Shown here: positions 28,642 to 37,088 of the stretch, one piece after another
Numbering within the stretch: the first letter of the stretch is position 1
How the letters are laid out: every line of letters starts with the position of its first letter
Assembly: GCA_016699635.1 (NCBI GenBank)
Contig: CP064983.1
Location: forward strand, 3,038,001-3,102,000
DNA length: 64,000 nucleotides
DNA from: Bacteroidota bacterium
GTDB lineage: Bacteria > Bacteroidota > Bacteroidia > AKYH767-A > OLB10
Reading direction: 5' to 3'
Notes under the pieces: generated by a model
The model's input: only the letters and a program-made list of their open reading frames with translations
What the model was told of the DNA's origin: nothing
Databases searched by the model: none
Translations under genes and position numbers: made by a program

Positions 28642-29946
28642 ATGAGCAAAAATGCAACAGAAGCAATTAAAGAAAAAAGCATGGTCATTCAGAAAGACAT
28701 GCTTGCAAATCTCTTTCATGAACTGAGTAAGACAAAAGAAACCGGAAAGAAAGTGGTTTACACCTTTGTCCCCGGCAATCTTACTGAACTCATCTTGTCT
28801 TTTGACATGTTGCCGGTTTACCCGGAAATTAATGCTTTGCAATCGGGGATGAGAAAAAAATCGGGAGCGTATATACGCGATGCAGAAAAGTTAGGTTTTA
28901 GCGAAGACGTCTGTACCTATGTGAAATGTGATATCGGCATGATGTTGAATGGTAACATCGGACCTACGGGTGAAAAACTTCCCGCACCCGATTTACTGTT
29001 GCTTAGTTATACTGGTTGCTTCACGTTCATGAAATGGTTCGAAAATCTGGAGCGTCTTTATCCTGGAGTTCCGGTAGCTATGTTGCACACACCTTATCAG
29101 GAAGATGGTAATATTACTCCTGAACAGGTCGAGTATATGGTGAAACAATTGAAAGAAGAGGTGATTCCTAAGATGGAAAAGGTATCGGGTAAAAAGTTTG
29201 ATATGGAAAGATTATCAAAAATGATGACAAATTCTGCAAAAGCCGAAGACCTATTGGTGAAAATTTTAGAAACAGCAAAAAATAAACCCTCGCCTATTGA
29301 TGCCTACTTTGCAGGAGTATATTATATCGGTCCGATTTTTACGGCTTTCAGAGGAACGGATGAAGCCGTAGAGTATTATAAAGAATTATATGCAGAAGTA
29401 ACTGAACGATTAAGGTTGGGTTTGGGACCTGTTACTCCGGAAGGTGAATTGAAAGAAGAAAAATTCCGGTTAGTTGTTGAATACCCGCCTAACTGGACAA
29501 ACTTCCGTGAATTCTGGAAAATTTTTTATGATGCAGGCGCAGTAATTGTAGCTTCATCTTATACAAAAGTGGGTGGAGTTTACGATTTAGGGTTCCGTCA
29601 CAATCCCGATGAACCATTAGAAAGTCTTTCTAAATACTGCATGGGCTGCTATACAAATATGAACTTACCACAACGTGTTAATCTGCTGGCTGATTATGTA
29701 AAAGAATATAAGGCAGACGGTTTTCTTATTAACTCCATTAAAAGTTGTAATTCGTTTTCTGCCGGTCAGTTGATGATTATGCGAGAAATAGAACAACGCA
29801 TGGAAGTGCCAGTTGGTTTTATTGAAAGTGATTTAGTTGACCCACGTTACTTCTCTTATGCAAACATTAAAAACCGTTTGGAATCTTATTTCCAGATGTT
29901 AGAACAGCGTAAAATAATTATGGCACAGGATGCTGAAAAAGTTTAG
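28642..29946 (+). CDS. bcrB: Benzoyl-CoA reductase subunit BcrB
   Basis: 434 residues, HgdB/BcrB family. With BcrC it holds the 4Fe-4S cluster that hands electrons to the aromatic ring. Candidate cluster cysteines: C91/C96 (EDVCTYVKCDIG) and C126 (SYTGCFTF), with a further CMGC and SIKSCNSFS later. A tightly packed position between bcrC and bcrA and length equal to characterised BcrB (about 436) support the call. Cytoplasmic, oxygen sensitive. Confidence 0.94.
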   Translation: MSKNATEAIKEKSMVIQKDMLANLFHELSKTKETGKKVVYTFVPGNLTELILSFDMLPVYPEINALQSGMRKKSGAYIRDAEKLGFSEDVCTYVKCDIGMMLNGNIGPTGEKLPAPDLLLLSYTGCFTFMKWFENLERLYPGVPVAMLHTPYQEDGNITPEQVEYMVKQLKEEVIPKMEKVSGKKFDMERLSKMMTNSAKAEDLLVKILETAKNKPSPIDAYFAGVYYIGPIFTAFRGTDEAVEYYKELYAEVTERLRLGLGPVTPEGELKEEKFRLVVEYPPNWTNFREFWKIFYDAGAVIVASSYTKVGGVYDLGFRHNPDEPLESLSKYCMGCYTNMNLPQRVNLLADYVKEYKADGFLINSIKSCNSFSAGQLMIMREIEQRMEVPVGFIESDLVDPRYFSYANIKNRLESYFQMLEQRKIIMAQDAEKV

Positions 29947-29985
29947 AGATATTAATAATAAAATAATCATTAATTAAGAAACTCA

Positions 29986-31413
29986 ATGAATAAATATTAT
30001 CTCGGAGTTGACCTAGGTTCAACCACTTCCAAGGCAGTAATCATTAATGAACAGGATGAAATTATTGGTCGCGGAATTACCAATACCAGAGCAAATTATT
30101 CTGTAGCTGCAGACATTGCAAGAGATGAAGCAATTTACAATGCAAGATTTTCTGTTCTAAAAAAGAAACTTGAAGCTGAGATAAAAGCAAATCCGGCTTA
30201 TAATAAGTACATCAACGACTTAGAAAGTGTTTTTCAATATGAGCAATTCAAAATTCGCTTAGATAAACTGGGAGAAGAGTTGCTAAAAACCTGCCATACA
30301 TTTTTTAAAGATGAAGAAGTTCAGGAAAAAATGATTCAGCACCTACGCAACATTCGTAAATCTTTTAAGCCTGTGATAAAACATGATTATTTGTATAATA
30401 ATCTAGGGGCAAAAAATCAGTTCTTCAGAGACATTGTTTCTGAAAAATATAATGAAGAGGTTGCGAAATTAGATATGACATTGTTTGAGCCGCTGATGAC
30501 TGTTTGGGATAAGAGTATCAGTCCTGCTGAAAATCAGTTAATCACTTTTGATTTTAAAGAACTTGTTGATAAAGCTATGGAAGAGCTAAGGGAAAAATAT
30601 AAAAACCTTCCTGACGAAGTAATGGATCAAACAAGTATCAATTTCGATGCTGAACTGAATTTGCTGAAAGGCAACTTTGAAAAAGTGTCAGACTCGCTTC
30701 GTGTTCACATTGATGAAATAGCAGGACTTGAGTTCAATATTACAAATATGACAGGCACCGGTTACGGTCGTGCCTTGTTACCATTTCCCCAGGAATGTAT
30801 CCGTTCCGAAATTTTATGTCATGCATTTGGGGCACATGCTGTTTTTCCTGATACAAGGACTGTACTTGATATTGGCGGGCAGGATACCAAAGCCATACAG
30901 GTTGACCGTTACGGTTTAGTTACCAGCTTTCAAATGAACGATCGCTGTGCTGCCGGATGTGGCAGGTATTTAGGTTATATAGCCGATGAGATGAGTATCT
31001 CACTAAATGAATTGGGACCCATGGCAATGAAAGCAGAGAAAGAAGTGAATATTTGTTCAACATGCCCTGTATTTGCCGGAGCCGAACTTAGAGAGCTAAC
31101 CAACCTCGGTGAAAAACGAGAAGACATTTTAGGTGGCTTGCACAAAGCCATCATCATGCGGGCTATGTCATTGCTGGCACGATCAGGTGGAGTATTTAAT
31201 GAGTTCACTTTCACCGGAGGTGTTGCAAGAAATCCGGCAGTGATAAAATATTTGTCGGAGTTGGTAAGAGAAAATTATGGAGATAAAATAAAAATCAATA
31301 TCCATACCGATTCAATATTTATGGGCGCACTTGGCGGTGCCATGTTTGCCAGAAGAAATATGAACTTATCTCTTCCAACTAATAAAGTAGAAACAGCAGA
31401 AATTAATAAATAA
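29986..31413 (+). CDS. bcrA: Benzoyl-CoA reductase ATPase subunit BcrA
   Basis: 475 residues, BadF/BadG/BcrA/BcrD ATPase (ASKHA fold) that couples ATP hydrolysis to electron transfer. Phosphate 1: LGVDLGSTTSKAV; phosphate 2: DIGGQDTKAI; adenosine site: FTGGVARNP. Cluster cysteines C321/C325 (RCAAGCGRY) and C357/C360 (NICSTCPVF); one from each pair should bridge the 4Fe-4S cluster with BcrD. A long, charged helical insertion lies between about residues 45 and 245. It is somewhat longer than the Thauera subunit (about 438). Confidence 0.94.
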   Translation: MNKYYLGVDLGSTTSKAVIINEQDEIIGRGITNTRANYSVAADIARDEAIYNARFSVLKKKLEAEIKANPAYNKYINDLESVFQYEQFKIRLDKLGEELLKTCHTFFKDEEVQEKMIQHLRNIRKSFKPVIKHDYLYNNLGAKNQFFRDIVSEKYNEEVAKLDMTLFEPLMTVWDKSISPAENQLITFDFKELVDKAMEELREKYKNLPDEVMDQTSINFDAELNLLKGNFEKVSDSLRVHIDEIAGLEFNITNMTGTGYGRALLPFPQECIRSEILCHAFGAHAVFPDTRTVLDIGGQDTKAIQVDRYGLVTSFQMNDRCAAGCGRYLGYIADEMSISLNELGPMAMKAEKEVNICSTCPVFAGAELRELTNLGEKREDILGGLHKAIIMRAMSLLARSGGVFNEFTFTGGVARNPAVIKYLSELVRENYGDKIKINIHTDSIFMGALGGAMFARRNMNLSLPTNKVETAEINK

Positions 31414-31423
31414 AAAAAGAGTA

Positions 31424-32263
31424 ATGGAATCACCGGTTTACACAATGGGAATTGACATAGGCAGCAACTTTATTAAGTTGGTGTTAATGGATTATTCAGC
31501 ACAATCAGTCATACTGGATAAACAGACTGAAAAAATCAGGAAAAGAAATCCTGAGCAAGTAGCAGATGAAATGATTCAGAACATGCTGCGAAAATTCAAT
31601 TTAAAATACGAAGACCTTGCTTATCTGGCTTCAACAGGAGAAGGTGATATGTTAAAACGAAAACGAGGTCACTTTTACGGAATGACAACTCATGCCAAAG
31701 GCGCACATTATTTTTATCCCGATGCAAGAACGGTGGTGGATATGGGTGCTTTATTTGTTCGGGCAATAAAAGTTTCGCCCGATGCACGTGTTATGGACTA
31801 TAAAATGACCGGTCAATGCGCTTCGGGTTCAGGACAGTTTGTAGAAAATATTTCACGCTATCTCGGCTTGTCAATCGAAGAAGTGGGCGATGTATCACTG
31901 CAGGCAGAAAACCCTGAAGTATCATCAGGTATTTGTGCGGTGCTTGCGGAAACAGATGTAATTAACATGGTATCAAGGGGAATATCCACGCCTAATATTA
32001 TTAAGGGTATTCACCTTTCCATTGCCAGCCGAATTATTAAACTGATGAGCTCGCTAAAGGCCGAATCGCCAATTATACTTACCGGAGGCATGGCATTAAA
32101 CAAAGGAATGTTGCAGGCACTGGAAGAACAACTGGTAGAGACCGGAAAAAAATTCGAAATCAAAACGCATCCTGATGCAGGTTATGCCGGAGCTATTGGT
32201 GCTGCCTTGTGGGGAGGCTTCCGTCATGAAAAACTTGCTGCAAAAGAGAAGGCAGTGGCATAA
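31424..32263 (+). CDS. bcrD: Benzoyl-CoA reductase ATPase subunit BcrD
   Basis: 279 residues, the short partner ATPase. Motifs: MGIDIGSNFIKLV (phosphate 1), VVDMGALFVRAI (phosphate 2), ILTGGMALNKGM (adenosine). Cluster cysteines C132 (GQCASGSGQF) and C171 (GICAVLAETD). Pairs with BcrA around one 4Fe-4S cluster. Ten bases after bcrA. No ferredoxin gene follows, unlike in Thauera. Confidence 0.94.
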   Translation: MESPVYTMGIDIGSNFIKLVLMDYSAQSVILDKQTEKIRKRNPEQVADEMIQNMLRKFNLKYEDLAYLASTGEGDMLKRKRGHFYGMTTHAKGAHYFYPDARTVVDMGALFVRAIKVSPDARVMDYKMTGQCASGSGQFVENISRYLGLSIEEVGDVSLQAENPEVSSGICAVLAETDVINMVSRGISTPNIIKGIHLSIASRIIKLMSSLKAESPIILTGGMALNKGMLQALEEQLVETGKKFEIKTHPDAGYAGAIGAALWGGFRHEKLAAKEKAVA

Positions 32264-32280
32264 GTCAATTCATATTTATT

Positions 32281-34029
32281 ATGGAGTCCATTATTACATC
32301 AAATAAAACTTTAGGTGCTGTTGTGCCAAACATTGCAACTATGCTTGCAGGTAATGTAGCCAAATGGCCTGATAAAATTGTTTTTCAATGGAAACAAGAG
32401 CATAAATATACCGGTATTACCTGGAAGAATTTTTATAACGACATACTCAATATTGCTTTTAATTTAAAAAAGGTTGGTTTCCGAGAGGGTGATAAAATGG
32501 TTATTTTTTCGCCTAACCGTCTTGAGATGCTTGAGTTGGAACTGGCAGTGATGGCATCAGGTGGTATTGCCGTTCCTATTTTTGCTTTCTTTCACCAGGA
32601 AACAGCAGAACTGCTCATCAATCATTCTGATGCAAAATATCTGGCTGTTGCAGGTGAATTGCAATTGAGCCGTTTAAATAATATCTCCGTAAAAGACATT
32701 TTTGTTTTTGATAAACAGGAGAAGAAATTTTTTTCAAACCAATATTCATTTGATGAATTGCTTGCAGAAAGAACCGATACATCATTTCCCTTATTGACGA
32801 ATGCCGCTCCCGATGATACCTGCTTAAATATGTACACATCAGGAACAATGGGTATTCCAAAATGTGTTCAGCTTTCACATAAAAATATTCTATCACAACA
32901 GGCTGGCCTTTCCTTATTCTGGAATGTGACCTCAACAGACCGGTTTCTTTCTTATCTTCCATGGCATCATAGTTTCGGAGGTATATTCGAATTGTTTTCA
33001 GCTTTGTATAACGGAGCAACTTACTCACTTGATTCAGGGCTTGGAAAAGACCCTCCCGTTATTCTTGAAAACTGGAAATTAGTGCAGCCCACGGTTTTCT
33101 TCAGTGTACCCAAAGTGTATCAGTTACTGATTGAACTTACACGACAAGATCATGAAGCGGAGAAAATATTTTTTCACTCACAACTGAAATTCATTTTTAC
33201 TGCTGCTGCCTCGTTACCGCAAAAACTTTCTGATGAATTTGAAAAACGTCAAATTCCTGTTATTGAAGGTTGGGGACTTACTGAAACTTCACCATGCTGT
33301 ACGCTGACTGATCCTACTAAAAAAAGGGAACCTGGTGTAGTTGGATTTCCATTCCCCGGTGTAACTATTCGTCTCGCTGATGATGGCGAAATATTGGTGA
33401 AGGGACCTAATGTAATGAAAGGATATTATAAAAATGATGAAGCCAACAAAGGGATATTTACAAATGATGGTTGGTTTTGCACAGGAGATGTTGGTGAAAT
33501 GACTGATAAAGGGTTAAAACTTATTACCCGCAAAGACCGAATTTTTAAATTATCCAATGGTGAAAAAGTTGTTCCAACGGATTTAGAGAAGTTAATTGAA
33601 CTCAAATGCCACTATATTTCTTTTGCTATGGTGGAAGGCAATGGGAAGGAATATCCTGTTGCTTTGTTATTTGCAAATAAAAAATTATTAGAAAGACCTG
33701 ATTATGCAATTTCTCCTGAAGAAGGTTGCTTCTGTCCACGAAATCTGAGTGAGTTATCAAATTGCCTGAGAGGTTGTTTACAAAATGCAAACTGTGGCAT
33801 CGGTCAGAAATTCGCTAAAATTAAATCAGCTATGATAATAGCTGAAGAATTATCTCTTGATAAGGGTACCCTAACCCCTTCGATGAAAGTAGTTCCTAAA
33901 AATGTGGTAAAAACCTATAAAGCTCATTTGGAAAATTTATACGGAGCAGAAAATCTTGTTGACAGTGAAGTGTATGTGATACACTTGTCTGACACGGAAG
34001 GTGCTTCGGAAAAAACAATTACCGTTTAG
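32281..34029 (+). CDS. AMP-forming acyl/aryl-CoA ligase
   Basis: 582 residues, ANL superfamily. Phosphate loop YTSGTMGIPK (residues 185-194), the GWGLTETSP motif, FCTGDVGEM and the hinge/C-terminal RKDRIFKLSNGEKVVP. The overall sequence is of the long-chain fatty-acyl-CoA synthetase type rather than the shorter (about 520-530) classical benzoate-CoA ligases, so the substrate is uncertain. As the only CoA ligase in the island it is the natural candidate to activate benzoate or hydroxybenzoate, but it might instead serve the adjacent BcrB-like/PanE-ATPase module. Packed 18 bases after bcrD and 3 before the next gene. Confidence 0.85.
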   Translation: MESIITSNKTLGAVVPNIATMLAGNVAKWPDKIVFQWKQEHKYTGITWKNFYNDILNIAFNLKKVGFREGDKMVIFSPNRLEMLELELAVMASGGIAVPIFAFFHQETAELLINHSDAKYLAVAGELQLSRLNNISVKDIFVFDKQEKKFFSNQYSFDELLAERTDTSFPLLTNAAPDDTCLNMYTSGTMGIPKCVQLSHKNILSQQAGLSLFWNVTSTDRFLSYLPWHHSFGGIFELFSALYNGATYSLDSGLGKDPPVILENWKLVQPTVFFSVPKVYQLLIELTRQDHEAEKIFFHSQLKFIFTAAASLPQKLSDEFEKRQIPVIEGWGLTETSPCCTLTDPTKKREPGVVGFPFPGVTIRLADDGEILVKGPNVMKGYYKNDEANKGIFTNDGWFCTGDVGEMTDKGLKLITRKDRIFKLSNGEKVVPTDLEKLIELKCHYISFAMVEGNGKEYPVALLFANKKLLERPDYAISPEEGCFCPRNLSELSNCLRGCLQNANCGIGQKFAKIKSAMIIAEELSLDKGTLTPSMKVVPKNVVKTYKAHLENLYGAENLVDSEVYVIHLSDTEGASEKTITV

Positions 34030-34032
34030 ATT

Positions 34033-35250
34033 ATGTACGAAATAAAATCAACCAAGCAGCTACGTCAATTGATGAAAGATTATTTTGTCAACCTGGAGAA
34101 TGCCGGTAAAATAGCCTGGTGTACCAGTGTTGGCCCGGCTGAACTTCTTCGCTCTTTCGGGTTTGAAGTTTACTTCCCCGAAAATCATGGTGCGCTGATG
34201 GGAACCACCCGGGTAGCCGGTGATTTTATTCCGGCTACCATTAACCTCGGTTATTCAGGCGATATCTGCTCTTATCTCACCAGCGATATAGGAGCATATC
34301 TAAATAAAAAGACTCCGCTTCAGAATCATTATGGATTAAAGGGAATCCCTAAACCCGATCTGATTGTTTATAACACCAATCAGTGCCGTGAAGTGCAGGA
34401 TTGGTTTACGTTTTTTGCAAAAGAATTTAATTGTCCTGCCATCGGTATTTTTCCTCCCCGGCATATTGATGAAATTACAGAAACAGAAATTGCTGATGTA
34501 AGCAATCAATTCAAAGCAATGATTCCAATATGCGAAAAAGCAAGCGGGCAATCTTTTGATATAGATCGCTTTCGTGAAACGCTTCGCTTAAGCAGGGAAG
34601 CAACAGATTTGTGGAAAGGGGTTCTGGCTACTGCAAAGCATAGCCCGGCTCCACTCAGCTTTTTTGACGGCACCATTCATATGGGGCCAATTGTTGTTTT
34701 GCGGGGAACACAAATAGCCAAAGATTATTACCAGGCATTGCTGGATGAACTTTCGGGATATGTAGCCACAAACACCGGAGTAGTAAAGAACGAACAAAGT
34801 CGCCTTTACTGGGATGGAATGCCCATTTGGGGTAAACTCAGAACCTTGTCTGATTTATTTATTCAGAATAATTCAGTGGTGGTGGCATCTACTTATTGCA
34901 ACAGTTGGGTGTTTGATGCCTTTGATGAAAAAAATCCTTTCGAATCTTCTGCAAAAGCATATACCGAAATTTTTATCAATCGCAGTGAAAATGCAAAGAT
35001 GAAAATGCTGAAGCAAATGGCTGATGATTTCAGGGTAGATGGAATTATTTTTCACGATGCCAAAACCTGTTTTAATAATTCCAATGCACGCTTTGGAATG
35101 CCACTCCGGTTTTATAAAGAGTATGGAATACCGGTGCTGGTTATCGAAGGAGATTTGTGCGACCTGCGCTTTTATTCCGAAGGACAAACAACAACCAAAA
35201 TTGAAACCTTTATTGAGCAACTGGTAAGTCAAAAATCAATTCATACCTGA
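34033..35250 (+). CDS. Orphan BcrB/HgdB-family iron-sulfur protein
   Basis: 405 residues, related to 2-hydroxyacyl-CoA dehydratase subunits and to benzoyl-CoA reductase BcrB/BcrC, but clearly not the same as the BcrB at 28642. Cysteines suited to cluster binding: C30 (AWCTSVGPAELLRSFGF), C79 (GDICSYLTSDIG), C118 (TNQCREVQDWF), C289 (STYCNSWVF), C346 (AKTCFNNSNARFG), C376. Only one subunit is present, as in homodimeric double-cubane cluster proteins (DCCP family), which are also paired with an ATPase activator. The downstream fusion provides one. I infer a second ATP-driven low-potential reductase; its substrate is unknown. Confidence 0.75.
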   Translation: MYEIKSTKQLRQLMKDYFVNLENAGKIAWCTSVGPAELLRSFGFEVYFPENHGALMGTTRVAGDFIPATINLGYSGDICSYLTSDIGAYLNKKTPLQNHYGLKGIPKPDLIVYNTNQCREVQDWFTFFAKEFNCPAIGIFPPRHIDEITETEIADVSNQFKAMIPICEKASGQSFDIDRFRETLRLSREATDLWKGVLATAKHSPAPLSFFDGTIHMGPIVVLRGTQIAKDYYQALLDELSGYVATNTGVVKNEQSRLYWDGMPIWGKLRTLSDLFIQNNSVVVASTYCNSWVFDAFDEKNPFESSAKAYTEIFINRSENAKMKMLKQMADDFRVDGIIFHDAKTCFNNSNARFGMPLRFYKEYGIPVLVIEGDLCDLRFYSEGQTTTKIETFIEQLVSQKSIHT

Positions 35251-35251
35251 T

Positions 35252-37087
35252 ATGACGATAAAATTAAACAAGATAGGTATTGTGGGAATGGGTCCGGTAG
35301 GTTCTATCCTGGCTACTCATTTGAAAGAAGCAGGGATGGATGTGGCTATCTATGACCACAATAAGTTGAAGATGAATCTTGTGAAAACGGAAGGAATAAT
35401 CCTGGAAGGCGTTATGAAAAAAAAGACATTTGTTAAAAATGTTTTTACCTCACTTGAAGAATTAGATTCGTTTAACCCTGACTTGATTTTTGTTTGTATT
35501 AAAACCACACAGCTTCCTGCTTTAGTAAAAGAGCTTTCAGCTTTGAAGCAGGGTAAGCCTGGAATTGTATGTGCCATGAATGGCATTGATGTAGAGAAAA
35601 TAATATCTGTGGAATTGGGTGAGAACCGCACTTTTCGCATGGTTATCAATTTTGCAGGCAACCTGATTGCACAAAATGTTACCCGTGTTACATTTTTCAA
35701 TCCGCCCAACTATTTAGCGTCCATGGAGGATTCAGGCATTGCAATGAGTAATGAAATAGCAAATGCCTTAACTGCTGTTGGTTTAGACACCAAAGCATTG
35801 AATCCTTTTGAAATTCTTGGAAAAATATGGGAGAAAACCATTCTCAATTCTTCACTCAGTGCATTGTGTGCTGTCAGTATGACCATAAAAGAAGCTATGA
35901 GCAATCCCGATACAGTGGAATTGATTGAACAAATTATAATGGAAGCTGTTGATGTGGCTGCCGCTGAGAAAATAAAATTCGATGATGATTTCAATCGTAA
36001 ATGCCTGCGATACTTGCATAAAGCCGGCAATCATTTTCCATCTCTGGCTGTTGACCTGATTAATAACAAACCGACAGAGATTGACTATATGAACGGTAAG
36101 ATAGTGCAGTATGGGCGTAAGCATTACATCCGCACTTCACTCAATCTTACTTTTTCAAACATGGTGAAAGCCATGTCAAACAAAAGTTATACTTCAATTG
36201 TAAATGCTGCCACTACAGCCCTTGATCCAAAAAGCTTTTCAATTGAAAACGGTAAATCACAGGCAACTAAACATACAGGTAATTATTTTCTGGGAGTTGA
36301 CCTTGGTTCGGCATATATCAAATTTTCGGTGGTTGATGAGCATGGAAAAGTGGCATTTCAAACGGTTCTAAAAACTATGAACCGTGATCGTATTTCTGTT
36401 CATCATGTTATTGAAACATTGAAACAGGAATATAACCTTGCATTGATTTGCGGAACCGGGTACGGTCGTAAACACCTGGCGCAAGCGGACCTTGTAAAAA
36501 CAGAACTGAACTGCGCTGCAATGGCAGTTTCAAAATATTATTCAGGTGCAAAAAACATTATCGACATTGGTGGCGAGGATATTAAAATCATCAAATGCAA
36601 TGATGAAAACAATATCGAAAACTTTTACCTCAATGATAAATGTGCAGCCGGCACGGGTTCATTCATCACAGAAGTGGCTGAAAGAGGCGGCATCAATATT
36701 GCCGACATGAGTGATCTTGCAGCTAAATCATCATTTCAAAAAGAACTTAACAGTTTTTGTACTGTATTTGCCAAAACAGAAATTATGTCCTGGCTATTTG
36801 ATGGGTTACCGGTAGAGGATATTGCAAAAGGCATTTACCTCTCCATACTTACCCGGGTAATAAAATTAAGGATTGACCCGGCTTCGCCTATATTTTTAAT
36901 TGGCGGAGTTATCGCCTGGCATCCTTACCTGAAAACATTGCTTCAGGAAAAACTGCAGAAGGAAGTGCAGATTATTGATAATCCTCAGTTAGCCGTTTCT
37001 TATGGCGCAGCATTGTTTGCAAGAGAAGCATTTCAGAAGGGAATGGTCAGGGAAAGTGAAGTTCAAACCTCAACGAGCAATACATAA
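35252..37087 (+). CDS. Ketopantoate-reductase-like dehydrogenase fused to a BadF/HgdC-type ATPase
   Basis: 611 residues, two domains in one frame. Residues 1-310: PanE/ApbA-type NAD(P) dehydrogenase with GMGPVGS, the catalytic lysine and asparagine in WEKTILN (K195, N199), S264, and E276 in TEIDYMNG. After a linker without a start codon, residues 345-595 form an HgdC/BadF-type activator ATPase with LGVDLGSAYIKF, DIGGEDIK, the cluster cysteines C464 (KCAAGTGSF) and C503 (FCTVFAKTE) and LIGGVIAW. Both halves look functional. One base separates it from the orphan BcrB/HgdB-family gene, so the two probably act together. I know of no described protein with this architecture. Confidence 0.85.
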   Translation: MTIKLNKIGIVGMGPVGSILATHLKEAGMDVAIYDHNKLKMNLVKTEGIILEGVMKKKTFVKNVFTSLEELDSFNPDLIFVCIKTTQLPALVKELSALKQGKPGIVCAMNGIDVEKIISVELGENRTFRMVINFAGNLIAQNVTRVTFFNPPNYLASMEDSGIAMSNEIANALTAVGLDTKALNPFEILGKIWEKTILNSSLSALCAVSMTIKEAMSNPDTVELIEQIIMEAVDVAAAEKIKFDDDFNRKCLRYLHKAGNHFPSLAVDLINNKPTEIDYMNGKIVQYGRKHYIRTSLNLTFSNMVKAMSNKSYTSIVNAATTALDPKSFSIENGKSQATKHTGNYFLGVDLGSAYIKFSVVDEHGKVAFQTVLKTMNRDRISVHHVIETLKQEYNLALICGTGYGRKHLAQADLVKTELNCAAMAVSKYYSGAKNIIDIGGEDIKIIKCNDENNIENFYLNDKCAAGTGSFITEVAERGGINIADMSDLAAKSSFQKELNSFCTVFAKTEIMSWLFDGLPVEDIAKGIYLSILTRVIKLRIDPASPIFLIGGVIAWHPYLKTLLQEKLQKEVQIIDNPQLAVSYGAALFAREAFQKGMVRESEVQTSTSNT

Positions 37088-37088
37088 T

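Noticed and set aside
27465..32263. Class II (tungsten, BamBCDEFGHI) benzoyl-CoA reductase
   Set aside because: The genes are HgdB-type subunits plus two ATPases, the class I ATP-dependent type; no aldehyde:ferredoxin-oxidoreductase-like gene is seen.
34033..35250. Second benzoyl-CoA reductase catalytic subunit (bcrB copy)
   Set aside because: Cysteine pattern and N-terminus differ from BcrB at 28642 and no second BcrC is next to it; kept as a separate, unnamed family member.
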